Shown: piece after piece, positions 1 through 9,172 of the stretch
Numbering within the stretch: the stretch's first letter is position 1
Layout: each line of letters opens with the position of its first letter
Source of the DNA: an uncultured Flavobacteriaceae bacterium
GTDB lineage: Bacteria > Bacteroidota > Bacteroidia > Flavobacteriales > Flavobacteriaceae
DNA: 64,000 nucleotides
Assembly (NCBI GenBank): GCA_947494205.1
Contig: CANLUH010000002.1
Coordinates: 310,001-374,000, forward strand
Reading direction: 5' to 3'
Notes under the pieces: generated by a model
Told to the model about the DNA's origin: nothing
Databases searched by the model: none
The model's input: only the letters and a program-made list of their open reading frames with translations
Translations under genes and position numbers: made by a program

Positions 1-99
1 CACTTAAGTTATTTCAATCTACAAAAAACTTAACAATAGATGGCGTTTTTGGAAGTAACACAAGAGCCGAATTAGTCAAGCAATTATCTAAACTATAAA
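1..99 (+). CDS. Peptidoglycan-binding domain protein, C-terminal end only
   Basis: The reading frame is open from the left edge to a TAA at 97-99, giving the last 32 residues of a larger protein. The tail carries the end of a PG_binding_1-type domain: DGVFGSNTRAELVKQL is the typical 'DG.FG..T..A...' signature. The same domain type ends the next gene, 12 bp downstream, so the two are probably co-transcribed and may act together at the cell wall. The catalytic or other N-terminal part lies outside the window. What I see is the motif; the wall-binding role is family knowledge. Confidence 0.75.
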
Positions 100-111
100 A
101 ACCAATATATA

Positions 112-1173
112 ATGTCTATACAAACCTTTACAATATCAGACGCTGTTTTAAGAAGAGCCTGTGAATTTAATAGCTTTTCTTTAGAAAATAGAGAAGATGA
201 AATGATCATATTCGCTATTAGAGGCGCACTTCCAGCAGCTCCAAACGTATCATTAATAGATTATTCCGATCACGCAAAATTCGAAACAAGTCATTTGTTA
301 CATCGTGTGGACGTCAATTACTATTATCCAAGATGTTTAATAGGGCAATGGCTTCCAGCCGAACGTAAAGTGGCTGTATTTTTATCTAGTACAGTGCCAA
401 ATATTAAAAACGCAAAACGCAATAAAAAACGTAAGCATCAATTTAATTGCATGCAACCAGGATTCTACAACTATAAAAAAGGACAACACCCAAGAAGTAA
501 TTCTGGATTTCAGCCGCATAGAGCCTTACGATTAAACGGCTCTATTACTTTACGACGTGCAAATTATACTATTAGCAATGGGCAACCCGTAATTAATTAT
601 AGTGCTTCTGCAGATATGTCTGTTGGTAATCCTGGAGATAATATCCATTGTGCACGAAATAACCCAAAAACAACTAAAGTAACGGCTATTAAAAACGATA
701 ACTACTCTACAGAGTTTTGTATGTCTGACTATTACAGTAGTTATGGCTGTCAAGTCATAACAGGATGTCCACCAAACTATATTCCTAATGGGCATACTAA
801 TGGCGATTGGAACGCATGGGATAAATTTATTAAAAATGCATACGATGATAAAGCAAAAGACCAAGATAACTTTAAATACATACTATTAAATAGTTTAGAT
901 CTCTATGAGATTTCTAGAGCAACAAGCTCTAGCTCATCATTAGTAAGATTAAGACACGGCTCTACAGGACACCTAGTAGAGAAATTACAAACGGGTTTAA
1001 AAAGAATGCGAAGTAGCCGAACAGGAAACCCATATTACTCCGGATCAATAGATGGCGATTTCGGAAAAGGCACGGCCAATGCATTAATACGCTATCAAAA
1101 AGATACTCGCAATGGAAAAGCGTTTGGTTTTGCAGACAAAAATACCTTTAGAAGCTTAGGCATTTCAATCTAA
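112..1173 (+). CDS. Putative peptidoglycan-binding protein with SxGC motif
   Basis: A 353-aa protein with ATG at 112, 12 bp after the previous stop. Residues about 285-353 form a PG_binding_1-like domain ('HLVEKLQTGL', then 'SIDGDFGKGTANALIRYQ'). The N-terminal 280 residues match no family I recognise. They include His179 and a Ser-Tyr-Gly-Cys-Gln stretch ending at Cys213. A His followed by SxGC recalls the catalytic pattern of L,D-transpeptidase-like enzymes, but spacing and flanks are not convincing, so an enzymatic role is only a guess. There is no signal peptide or membrane segment, which is odd for a wall-directed protein and would need non-Sec delivery, release by lysis, or a cytoplasm-assembled particle. 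It leads the operon of large beta-repeat proteins. Confidence 0.7.
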   Translation: MSIQTFTISDAVLRRACEFNSFSLENREDEMIIFAIRGALPAAPNVSLIDYSDHAKFETSHLLHRVDVNYYYPRCLIGQWLPAERKVAVFLSSTVPNIKNAKRNKKRKHQFNCMQPGFYNYKKGQHPRSNSGFQPHRALRLNGSITLRRANYTISNGQPVINYSASADMSVGNPGDNIHCARNNPKTTKVTAIKNDNYSTEFCMSDYYSSYGCQVITGCPPNYIPNGHTNGDWNAWDKFIKNAYDDKAKDQDNFKYILLNSLDLYEISRATSSSSSLVRLRHGSTGHLVEKLQTGLKRMRSSRTGNPYYSGSIDGDFGKGTANALIRYQKDTRNGKAFGFADKNTFRSLGISI

Positions 1174-1213
1174 TAGAACAGCAATAACAAATCAATAATA
1201 AAACAGAAAAACC

Positions 1214-3886
1214 ATGTTAAATATAGAAAAACAAGAAGTTATAGAAGGCTGTGTCGTATATCAAGATTATACAGACGAAAACAGCTTTTATTGTTTACCA
1301 GACGAAACAGTAAAAATTGCAGACAATGGAAGAGCATTACAATACGTAGTATACACAGATGGAGAAATTATGGACGATGAAGACCCAGATTTCGATAAAG
1401 ATGAATCTCGCGTTGGAGGATTCCTAACCTTACAAGTAGAATTAGGCCCATCTGATCAAAAATTTGAAGCCATAAAAAGTGAATTAGTATCTAAATACGG
1501 AGATGGCATTAGCCTATCTATGGTACCTTTTAAAGATGGAGACGTAAAACTAGTCATGTTTAGCACAGATGGCAGTAGCGAAAACAATACAGAAGATTTT
1601 AAAGTAACCATTGCTGGTTCTACAAAACCGTCTTTAAGTATGAAACAGACGGCAGTATTCTCTACGCGCTTAAGTAATAAGCCTGCACAAATTATGTGGA
1701 ATCTACTTAAACAAGAAGGACAAACGCAAGTCGCTGTTGTTTACGATTTAAGCTACCTGGGTGTAATGAAAGCCTATAATTTAGAAATTACAGTAGATTT
1801 TAAAGCTACTGAAGATTTCTGGAACCACACCTTTAACCTAAACGCAGGTGTAAAAAATGATAATATAGATATCGCAGCGAGTGCAGATGTAGATGTTATG
1901 ATTAGAGAATTAATAAACGACGGCTCAATTACCATTAAAGAAGTAGTATATGCCGAAGGAGAATCTAGAGCTAATTTTTTAGGAGACGACCCAACAGGAA
2001 TAGCATTAGTTAAAAAATTAATGGCACCAACACTATTTGAAGCTTCAGCAATACCATCTGAAGATTATTCTGCAGGAATTAACGAAACCATTGCCAATAG
2101 GGTAAGAGGCGAGGAAGAAGATGCCGATGGTGATGGAGATGATGATCAAGAAGACCCACCAGCAGATGGAGGCGATGATAATGAAGGAGGTGGAGATGAT
2201 GACGATACACCAAATGAAGACACACCAAATGAAGACACACCAGAAGAAGATACAACAGAAGATGACCCAGTAGATGGAACCGATTCAGATGATGATCGTC
2301 CAGAAGATGAAGAAGGAGAAGACGACGGAGAAAGTGCAGAAGATGAAGAAGCTACAGATCCAGATGCAGAAGATGATGAGTCTGACGATGACGACGATGC
2401 ACCTTCAAATGACGTTACAACACCAGATGATGACGATAGTGATGATGATGATAGTGACGACGACGATGATGATGATGATGATGCAGAAGACGGCGAAACC
2501 GATTCAGCTTTAGATGTAGATATTAATGTTGGTTACAAATTAAGAAGAAGAGAAATATCTCAACAAACAAAGAGAAAATTTACTTTTAATAAAGCAGAAT
2601 CTAAAACGATTAAATACCATCCTAATGGTGCTTTATCTCTAGCAGGAACAGCGTTCGATGCCGATAAACAATTACAAATGGTAATCTTAGGAGAAGGCCC
2701 ATTTAAAGAAATTGAATTAGAAGTAAGAGCTAGTTTCGATTTCGAAGAATACGATATTCGCGAAGCTATAGTACATATTTCTTATGGCTATAAAGGCGAC
2801 GAAGGCGATAAAACTAAACGCTTACATGAACACAGTATAACATTAAGCCCAACCAATTTAAAGGATAAAATTAAATTCTTTGTAGACCAATACGGTACAC
2901 TTACTTACGATTATCAAGTAGAATTTATACACAATACAGGTTCTATTATAGGAAGCCCAGAAACTAAAATAACATCTCAGTTGTTTGAAGATGAAACCAG
3001 ACGTGATTTAGGAATTAATATGGATACACATTCACCATTAATTCCAGTAGAAATTCAAGCTGGAGAATTACAGTTTAGCGACGATAGTATACGCTCTGTA
3101 CAAGTGTTTTTAGCACCATCTAAAGATGCAAATGGTAGAACAACTATACTGAATTCTGGTAATACGGCAATGAAGCGTTACTTAATTCAGCCACCTGAAG
3201 AAAACAAATACGATTACTATTTAAGACAAGAGTTTTTCTTTAAAGACGAAAAATTAGTGTTCGAAGAAGAAAATCTTAAAGACTCTCAAGTAGTTGTAGA
3301 TAGACCTTTTGCAAGAATATTTAACATTACGCCAAACTTAGCCAATAGTAACAATCTAGTTAAGCAAGCATTAATAGATATTAAATATATAGCGGCAGAT
3401 GATGAAGAAAAAGTAACGACCTTAAGTTTAACACCAGAACAATCCAGTAAATCTTTTGCGGTATTAGTAGAAGAAGGAGATTCTAGAGATTGGTCTGGTA
3501 GAACACGCTTTATCCTAAACGATGGTCGCTTATTTGAAGGCGATTGGGTTAATTACGATACAGAACAACCGTTTATTACTCTAGACAATAGTGGTTTTAG
3601 AGCTATAAAAATTGAAACACTATTAGCAGATGCAACCTTTTCGGGGAAAATAGTGGCATTACAAATAACAATAGCGAGTACTAATCCTGATACTCCAGGA
3701 ACAGCAGTATTATTCTTAAATAAAACAAAGGTTAGCGATGTAGCAATCATTTCTAATATGCCAGTAACAGAGCCATTAAATGCTACAGTCCGCATATACT
3801 CAAACGATGGTTCACAAGAAGAACAAAGCTATGTAATCCCTCCAAATGCATCGCAATTAATGCTACCAATAACCACAATTAATTAA
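1214..3886 (+). CDS. Large beta-repeat protein, paralogue A, with hyperacidic linker
   Basis: An 890-aa protein of unknown function, first of five paralogues in this operon. The N-terminal domain (about 1-295) shows the shared plan: an opening '.YxD..DxxxFYxLP' segment, then a region around residues 135-170 ('KPSLSMKQTAVFSTRLS') that aligns with 'KPSLTASNSAALYATF' and 'KPSLSSSDLKAVFNVRL' in the paralogues. Residues 300-430 are almost entirely Asp/Glu with Pro, Thr, Ser and Gly. After it come serial beta-rich repeats of roughly 90-100 residues. No signal peptide, lipobox or membrane helix is visible. The gene starts 40 bp after its neighbour's stop. The acidic linker could bind calcium or act as a flexible spacer; this is inference. 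Confidence is high that it is a real gene and low for any role. Confidence 0.85.
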   Translation: MLNIEKQEVIEGCVVYQDYTDENSFYCLPDETVKIADNGRALQYVVYTDGEIMDDEDPDFDKDESRVGGFLTLQVELGPSDQKFEAIKSELVSKYGDGISLSMVPFKDGDVKLVMFSTDGSSENNTEDFKVTIAGSTKPSLSMKQTAVFSTRLSNKPAQIMWNLLKQEGQTQVAVVYDLSYLGVMKAYNLEITVDFKATEDFWNHTFNLNAGVKNDNIDIAASADVDVMIRELINDGSITIKEVVYAEGESRANFLGDDPTGIALVKKLMAPTLFEASAIPSEDYSAGINETIANRVRGEEEDADGDGDDDQEDPPADGGDDNEGGGDDDDTPNEDTPNEDTPEEDTTEDDPVDGTDSDDDRPEDEEGEDDGESAEDEEATDPDAEDDESDDDDDAPSNDVTTPDDDDSDDDDSDDDDDDDDDAEDGETDSALDVDINVGYKLRRREISQQTKRKFTFNKAESKTIKYHPNGALSLAGTAFDADKQLQMVILGEGPFKEIELEVRASFDFEEYDIREAIVHISYGYKGDEGDKTKRLHEHSITLSPTNLKDKIKFFVDQYGTLTYDYQVEFIHNTGSIIGSPETKITSQLFEDETRRDLGINMDTHSPLIPVEIQAGELQFSDDSIRSVQVFLAPSKDANGRTTILNSGNTAMKRYLIQPPEENKYDYYLRQEFFFKDEKLVFEEENLKDSQVVVDRPFARIFNITPNLANSNNLVKQALIDIKYIAADDEEKVTTLSLTPEQSSKSFAVLVEEGDSRDWSGRTRFILNDGRLFEGDWVNYDTEQPFITLDNSGFRAIKIETLLADATFSGKIVALQITIASTNPDTPGTAVLFLNKTKVSDVAIISNMPVTEPLNATVRIYSNDGSQEEQSYVIPPNASQLMLPITTIN
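2111..2503 (+). repeat. Low-complexity acidic tract (GAT/GAC/GAA-rich)
   Basis: Within the 1214-3886 gene the sequence becomes a near-repeat of GAT, GAC and GAA codons encoding residues 300-430, including short tandem copies of 'TPNED' near 2206-2235 and a long Asp run near 2440-2485. GAT and GAC are mixed, which suggests the tract is kept at protein level rather than being a fresh simple repeat. Replication slippage could still change its length between strains. Confidence 0.85.
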
Positions 3887-3914
3887 ACCAAAACATAATT
3901 TAAAACATAAAGTC

Positions 3915-6431
3915 ATGCTATCATTATTAGATAAAATAGGAGTTCCAGGACTTCCAGACGTAGAAATTTTTAGAGATCACGAAAAGAACCATATATTTTA
4001 TGCTTTACGATCTACACCAGTAATTGCAAGAGATCAAGACGGAAAACCAGCATTAAGCTATAATTTTTTCTCTAGAAATGCAGATATAGCTTACGCTAGT
4101 AGTGCAAACAAAGAACTAGTAGAAACCCAATTAGGGCAACTGTTAGTAACAGTAGATTTATCGCTTTCTAAAGAAGAACATAAAATTGCAACAACCTATT
4201 TAAAAAAGATTTTAAATCAGAAAAAACACAAATTTGTAGCCCGTTATCATAAACGTTTTAAAAGACCAGTGCCTTCTAAAATAGAGCCTATATTAACCTA
4301 TCCAGGAACATGGAAAGAAGGCGCCGTTAAACTAGAAATACTAGAAGGTTTAGGAGACACCTTCAAAAAAAGTTCTAGTGCAGAAGTAAAACCGTCGTTA
4401 ACCGCTTCAAATTCAGCAGCACTATACGCTACGTTTGGAATAGAGGGTTCTCAAATTATGTTCGATGCCCTATCAAAAGGATTTAAAAGCAAGAAAGGAG
4501 AGACAGAGAAAACGCCTTTACAAGCTATCGTTAGATACGAACTAAAAGGCTATGCACATATACCTAATTTAGAAGTAAAAGTACGCGGTAGATCGTCTCA
4601 GATTTACGATTTTATTCAAACACAACGTAACACCTATAAAAAGCAAATTCAGCAAGGTAAAAGAACACGAACAAAAAAGATGTTTGGGATAACATACTCT
4701 AAGAAAACCTCTACATACGATCATAAAGTAGATGTAGATAAAACAGATGTGAATTCTCTTGTAGAGCAAATGATTGATAAAAAAGTAATTAGTATAGATA
4801 TTACTGATTATGGTGGAATGGACTCTAGCAGTGCAGAAAAGAAAGAAGTAGAAGAAAACTTAAGAAACTCTTTAATGGAACTTATTTTTGGAACCATTGT
4901 AAAATCGTTCTTCGAAACCGCATTTATAGGCGATAAAGATGATGATGCTGAAGACGGAGAAGAAGGTAACACTGCAAGTACAGGTGTGCAACCAGATTCT
5001 GGTTTAAAACTATCGGGCAGAGATAAAAGAGTAAAAAATCAAGACCATTACTACTATTTTAAAAATGATGTTAAGAAAACACAAATCCAAGACATCTATT
5101 TCCACTTTAAGAAAAATGGAGTTGTCGACTTTTTAAGATATCCAAATGGCTCATTATCTGTTCAACTTACAGATAGCGAACGTAAAGCAGCAGTACGTTA
5201 CATAGATGTAAGTAGCCCAGAAGTACAAATGCTAGAAGTACAAGTAAAAGTAAATGCAGACTTTGTACAAGATAATATAGACTCTATTATTGTTAATGTA
5301 AGCTACAAACAAAAAGACCATAAATCTGGAATAGTACGTCAAAACACAAAATCGTTCCTATTCGAAACAGGAGAAGAAGTCTTTACGTTTAGAGCAAGTA
5401 TGGCTAGAAACTCTAAAGGAGAATTAATGGATTTCTACAAAGCAGAAGCCAAAATCTCTTACAAAGGTACGGCAGATGCTCCACCACCAATTGTTTTAAA
5501 TAATATTAGTGATAGAGTATTAAATATCTCTTACGACAGATTAGGATTTATTACAACGCAAGTTTCTGCAGGAGATATCGATTGGTCAACAATTAAAGAA
5601 GCGGTAGTAGAGCTAGAATATAAAGCAGAACCAAACAAACCAGATTCTAAAAAACAAATTCGTTTAAAACAAGACAAACCAGTAGATACTTGGAAGTGTT
5701 TTATGTACGGTCATGATGATAAAACGTATAAATATAAAGTTAAATACTTCTATGCAGACGGTACCGAAAGCGAAACAGAATATAAAAACGATACTAGAGA
5801 ATCTCTAATTATAGACGATAATTTAGTAGGAAGAGCAAAAGCGTCTTTCGATGTTTTAATGGATTCAGATTCTGTAAAAACAGCAAAAGTAGAAGTGATT
5901 TACGAAGATAAAGGGAATCAGATTAAAGAAGAGTTCTCTAAATGGTTTGAAGGTTCAGAAACTTGGGATTGGAGTATGAGACTTCGTGAAGGCGCTACAA
6001 CAGCATTTAAGTACCGTTATTTTGTGCAATATACAGATGGATTAGTATTCGAATCGGAATTAAAAACAGCTAATAGCGGTGAAGACATTCCACCAATAGA
6101 TATTAAACGTTACAAGCAAAGTTTGACTATAGATGCAGGATTATTAGATTGGACAAAATGGAGAATGGTCTATGCAACCGTAAGCTATAAAGACGAAGCG
6201 AATAAATATACAAAGCAAGAAACCATTCGTTTAGATGAAGGTGATTTTATGAAATCTTTCGAAATATTCTCATTCCATCCAGGAGGTAATGAGTACGACT
6301 GTAAACTGAAGTTTGCAGGAGCAGGAAAGGTTATAGACGCAGATCCAAAAACAGTAAAAGGAGGCATTCTAATACTAGAAGATCCAGAAGCAGCAACAGA
6401 GCCAGTAGAACCAGCGCCTGAGACAGAGTAA
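3915..6431 (+). CDS. Large beta-repeat protein, paralogue B
   Basis: An 838-aa paralogue, ATG 28 bp after the previous stop. The N-terminal domain (about 1-330) opens with 'EIFRDHEKNHIFYALRSTP', the clearest version of the family signature (F-R-D-x-x-x-x-x-x-F-Y). A short acidic linker near residues 338-350 ('DKDDDAEDGEEG') sits where paralogue A has its 130-residue acidic tract. Four beta-rich repeats follow, each with a 'VELEYK'-like strand, a Trp, a 'YKYKVKYFYADG'-like strand pair and a closing 'LIID'-type strand. This pattern suggests Ig-like or carbohydrate-binding-type sandwiches, but I cannot assign a family. No signal peptide or membrane helix is visible. The protein ends with 'GGILILEDPEA' and a Glu/Pro-rich tail. 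Confidence 0.85.
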   Translation: MLSLLDKIGVPGLPDVEIFRDHEKNHIFYALRSTPVIARDQDGKPALSYNFFSRNADIAYASSANKELVETQLGQLLVTVDLSLSKEEHKIATTYLKKILNQKKHKFVARYHKRFKRPVPSKIEPILTYPGTWKEGAVKLEILEGLGDTFKKSSSAEVKPSLTASNSAALYATFGIEGSQIMFDALSKGFKSKKGETEKTPLQAIVRYELKGYAHIPNLEVKVRGRSSQIYDFIQTQRNTYKKQIQQGKRTRTKKMFGITYSKKTSTYDHKVDVDKTDVNSLVEQMIDKKVISIDITDYGGMDSSSAEKKEVEENLRNSLMELIFGTIVKSFFETAFIGDKDDDAEDGEEGNTASTGVQPDSGLKLSGRDKRVKNQDHYYYFKNDVKKTQIQDIYFHFKKNGVVDFLRYPNGSLSVQLTDSERKAAVRYIDVSSPEVQMLEVQVKVNADFVQDNIDSIIVNVSYKQKDHKSGIVRQNTKSFLFETGEEVFTFRASMARNSKGELMDFYKAEAKISYKGTADAPPPIVLNNISDRVLNISYDRLGFITTQVSAGDIDWSTIKEAVVELEYKAEPNKPDSKKQIRLKQDKPVDTWKCFMYGHDDKTYKYKVKYFYADGTESETEYKNDTRESLIIDDNLVGRAKASFDVLMDSDSVKTAKVEVIYEDKGNQIKEEFSKWFEGSETWDWSMRLREGATTAFKYRYFVQYTDGLVFESELKTANSGEDIPPIDIKRYKQSLTIDAGLLDWTKWRMVYATVSYKDEANKYTKQETIRLDEGDFMKSFEIFSFHPGGNEYDCKLKFAGAGKVIDADPKTVKGGILILEDPEAATEPVEPAPETE

Positions 6432-6465
6432 AATCAAAATAACTAATTAAACAAGTATCAAGGTT

Positions 6466-6526
6466 GTATTTAAAATTACTGTATCTACGCATATAGTGAT
6501 TTTAAATATTGCTGAGGTATGCGTAG
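6466..6526 (+). promoter_or_regulatory. Predicted hairpin/pseudoknot in intergenic leader
   Basis: Bases 6466-6484 pair with 6491-6509 to give a 19-bp stem (16 Watson-Crick and three G-U pairs) closed by the hexaloop CTACGC at 6485-6490. The loop is perfectly complementary to GCGTAG at 6521-6526. With three stem-top bases the match extends to nine (CTACGCATA with TATGCGTAG). This is the topology of an H-type pseudoknot, and it ends 16 nt before the likely start codon at 6543. The pairing is seen directly. A role in translation control, RNA processing or attenuation is inference. There is no T-tract after the stem, so it does not look like an ordinary terminator. Confidence 0.5.
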
Positions 6527-6542
6527 GATAAAAACTAAAACT

Positions 6543-9152
6543 ATGGCACTCCAGATAGATCCATCAAAATTTAAAGTGCATCATGCTAAGATGCTAAAGC
6601 TAAAGGTTGATCCATTAAAAATGAAACTATTTTCAAAATTAATGGTAAATACAGCTGTAACCAATACATTAAACGAAGCACCAGTTTCAGATAAAATTTA
6701 CACGTATAATAGAAAACAATACGGGAGACCATTATTTAGATTATTACCCAACGCTTCAGGTAAAAAAATCCCAGGACAACAAGGTCTAAGATTTTCTAAG
6801 GATAACAGTGGAAACTTACACTTAAACATCATTATAGAAGCATATAGGGAAGAAGCAAATGTTACGCCTTTAGATTTTAGAGACATTACTTTAAAATTAA
6901 TGTACGATGGTATCGGGAAACAAGAAACGCTAGCCTTAGCTGTAACACAAATATTACCTATAAATAAAACCAATGTGCTAAAACATGTTTATGCACATGC
7001 TATTATAAAACCAGAGCATAAAGAGGCTATTTACGAAGCCTTAGTAACCCCAGAAAAATTAGCAAAACTAGACATAGATTTAAACTTATGGTGGCAAAAA
7101 CCTGCTCAAACACAACCACAACCACAACATCAACCAGCAAGGCCTGCTCCAACAAGAAGACCAAGAGCACCGCGCATTGATCCTAATGCTTGGATGGCAC
7201 GTTTATGTACCCCCTTTGTATTAAGGAACCTTAGAATTAGAGGGAATAATATCTACAATGGTAGAGCCGTTTTTATGGCATTTAGAAATCCTACCGATGC
7301 TAAAAAAGCCTTTAATGTATTGCGTCATTATAATATGAATAAAAAATGCGCAATAGGCACTAGTTTTAATTATTTCTTATCAGGTAATAATGCACCATCA
7401 GGAGGATTTAAAGGAGAAGATGCTTTAGGCTTTAATCCAGCAAAAATTCAAGTAAAATTGATTAACAAACGCTGGGAAATTGTGGAAGGAAAGCGCATGC
7501 TTTTCGATTTTGGAGCTAGTAGAACACAAGCTACGCAAGCCTTTAAAGTTATTAAACATTACGGATTCGATACGGTATGTTATGTAGGAAGACCAAAACC
7601 AGGAATGACCTATTTAAAACGTACAAAACCTGTACGTATGGCTATGTTACATGCAATAAGAAGACCGCATTTAATACAACCAGCAGTTGTAATGCATCGT
7701 CCAGTTGTAGCAAAACCAGCGCAACCTTCTAAGCCACAAAAAATCAATATTAAAGCGCAAATACACATGCTTTACGAGCGTAAAGATCCAGAAGTATTTC
7801 AAGGCTTTTTTGCAGAATTAGAGACACAAGAATACAAATGGGAACAAGGCGCAAAAATAGATGAGCAAAATGCGAGTGTATTACACTCTTACTATTACAG
7901 ACTAACTAATGATCCCAACAAAGTATTCTTTTTACCACAAGTATACAGAATAGGTGTAAACCATAGTACAGGAGAACCTAGAGTGCATATAAACATGTAC
8001 AATAAGGAAAATGCAGCAGGAGAAACAGAATATCGTATAAATATGACATTTCACGTCGTACCATACTTTCATCCAAGAGCGAAAAAAGATTTAATGAAAT
8101 CTCTAGATGTAAAGTCTGAAGGAAAAATTAAATACGTTGAAAACTTGATATTAAGCGGTTATAAAGACGTGTCATTCGAGTTAGAAAATAGATTTTTAAG
8201 CGATAATGCTCTGTTTTCTGAAAAGTTCACAGAAAAGCTATCAAAAATAGATCCATCTACAGGCTTTACTATTACAGCGGACCATAGTTTAGAATCGTTT
8301 GAAGTTTTTAAAAGAGAGCTATTAACTAATGGCGTAAATATAGGAAAGCTCTATTTCGATTTAGAAGAAGAAAAAGACGGAGAAACAAGCGTTATTAAAA
8401 GTAACCCAATAAATGTAGAACTAAACTTTAAAAAGTTAGAAAACATTCCGTTACATATTGAAGCTTCAAGCGTAAGTTATGGACAACACTCTATAATATC
8501 AGGATTCGATTTATATAACAGAACAGACATTCCTGTAAATGTAGGGGGCGTAGAACTAACACTATTATCTTCAAGAGACAATCATATTTACGATGTAGAT
8601 AGCGATTTAGATACCAAAATAGATATAGACGATTGGCCAATAAACATCGCACCAAACGATAACAAAACCATTTTCTTAGACGATAATGATATTGATCAAT
8701 TATCCGACGAGCACATGGTATGGAACGATTTAGTCTGTGAACCGTATGGTATTAGAGCAGATATAGATGCCGATAAAATAATGGCATCGGTAATAGATCA
8801 TGCTTCAGGAGATCCAGAAGTTTGGAATTTAGATGTTGTTTGTCAACTCTATAAAAACTGGGACGATTGGACCGAAGAGCAACGCGCTCCATATAAAGGC
8901 ATTGTAGGTTTAATAGTAGATATTAAAACAGAAGATGACGAAGAGTTTTCTGTAGAGCTAAATAGAGAAACACCACTAGGCACTATAAAAATGTCTAGAT
9001 CGGTAAAACAACTATTACAATCTACCAATTACGATAACAGAAAATACCAATACAGGTTAACTAATATAACCTTACCACCAACACCACCTGGAGCATGGAA
9101 AACTCCAGAAAGCACAAGCGTAAATCGCTTACAAGTATATCCAGAACTATAA
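6543..9152 (+). CDS. Large operon protein of different architecture, with tandem 75-aa repeats
   Basis: An 869-aa protein from the ATG at 6543. An in-frame ATG at 6519 lies inside the right arm of the upstream RNA structure, so I prefer 6543 ('MALQIDPSKF'). It lacks the N-terminal signature of the five paralogues. A Pro/Gln/Arg-rich linker covers about residues 192-215. Two copies of a roughly 75-residue unit follow (about 220-370). Each contains a 'D.G/F....A..AF.V..HY' helix and a Cys-containing end, 'KCAIG' in the first and 'DTVCYVGRPKPGMTYLKR' in the second. The C-terminal half is beta-rich and ends in 'YQYRLTNIT' and 'NRLQVYPEL'. There is no signal peptide or membrane helix. I recognise no function. 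Its place between the paralogues suggests a partner in the same assembly. Confidence 0.8.
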   Translation: MALQIDPSKFKVHHAKMLKLKVDPLKMKLFSKLMVNTAVTNTLNEAPVSDKIYTYNRKQYGRPLFRLLPNASGKKIPGQQGLRFSKDNSGNLHLNIIIEAYREEANVTPLDFRDITLKLMYDGIGKQETLALAVTQILPINKTNVLKHVYAHAIIKPEHKEAIYEALVTPEKLAKLDIDLNLWWQKPAQTQPQPQHQPARPAPTRRPRAPRIDPNAWMARLCTPFVLRNLRIRGNNIYNGRAVFMAFRNPTDAKKAFNVLRHYNMNKKCAIGTSFNYFLSGNNAPSGGFKGEDALGFNPAKIQVKLINKRWEIVEGKRMLFDFGASRTQATQAFKVIKHYGFDTVCYVGRPKPGMTYLKRTKPVRMAMLHAIRRPHLIQPAVVMHRPVVAKPAQPSKPQKINIKAQIHMLYERKDPEVFQGFFAELETQEYKWEQGAKIDEQNASVLHSYYYRLTNDPNKVFFLPQVYRIGVNHSTGEPRVHINMYNKENAAGETEYRINMTFHVVPYFHPRAKKDLMKSLDVKSEGKIKYVENLILSGYKDVSFELENRFLSDNALFSEKFTEKLSKIDPSTGFTITADHSLESFEVFKRELLTNGVNIGKLYFDLEEEKDGETSVIKSNPINVELNFKKLENIPLHIEASSVSYGQHSIISGFDLYNRTDIPVNVGGVELTLLSSRDNHIYDVDSDLDTKIDIDDWPINIAPNDNKTIFLDDNDIDQLSDEHMVWNDLVCEPYGIRADIDADKIMASVIDHASGDPEVWNLDVVCQLYKNWDDWTEEQRAPYKGIVGLIVDIKTEDDEEFSVELNRETPLGTIKMSRSVKQLLQSTNYDNRKYQYRLTNITLPPTPPGAWKTPESTSVNRLQVYPEL

Positions 9153-9172
9153 CACTTAAAAACAATAAAGAC

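Noticed and set aside
2274-2513. 79-codon frame rich in Met, Thr and Lys inside the acidic tract
   Set aside because: It is the shifted reading of the GAT/GAC repeat (ATGATGATG...) of the real 1214-3886 gene.
6519-6542. Earlier ATG for the 6543 gene
   Set aside because: It lies within the right arm of the inverted repeat and adds only a basic octapeptide; 6543 fits the operon pattern better.
9095-9172. Upstream extension of the 9173 gene
   Set aside because: It overlaps the previous gene by 58 bp and adds a basic tail absent from the paralogues, whereas the ATG at 9173 starts 20 bp after the stop, like its neighbours.
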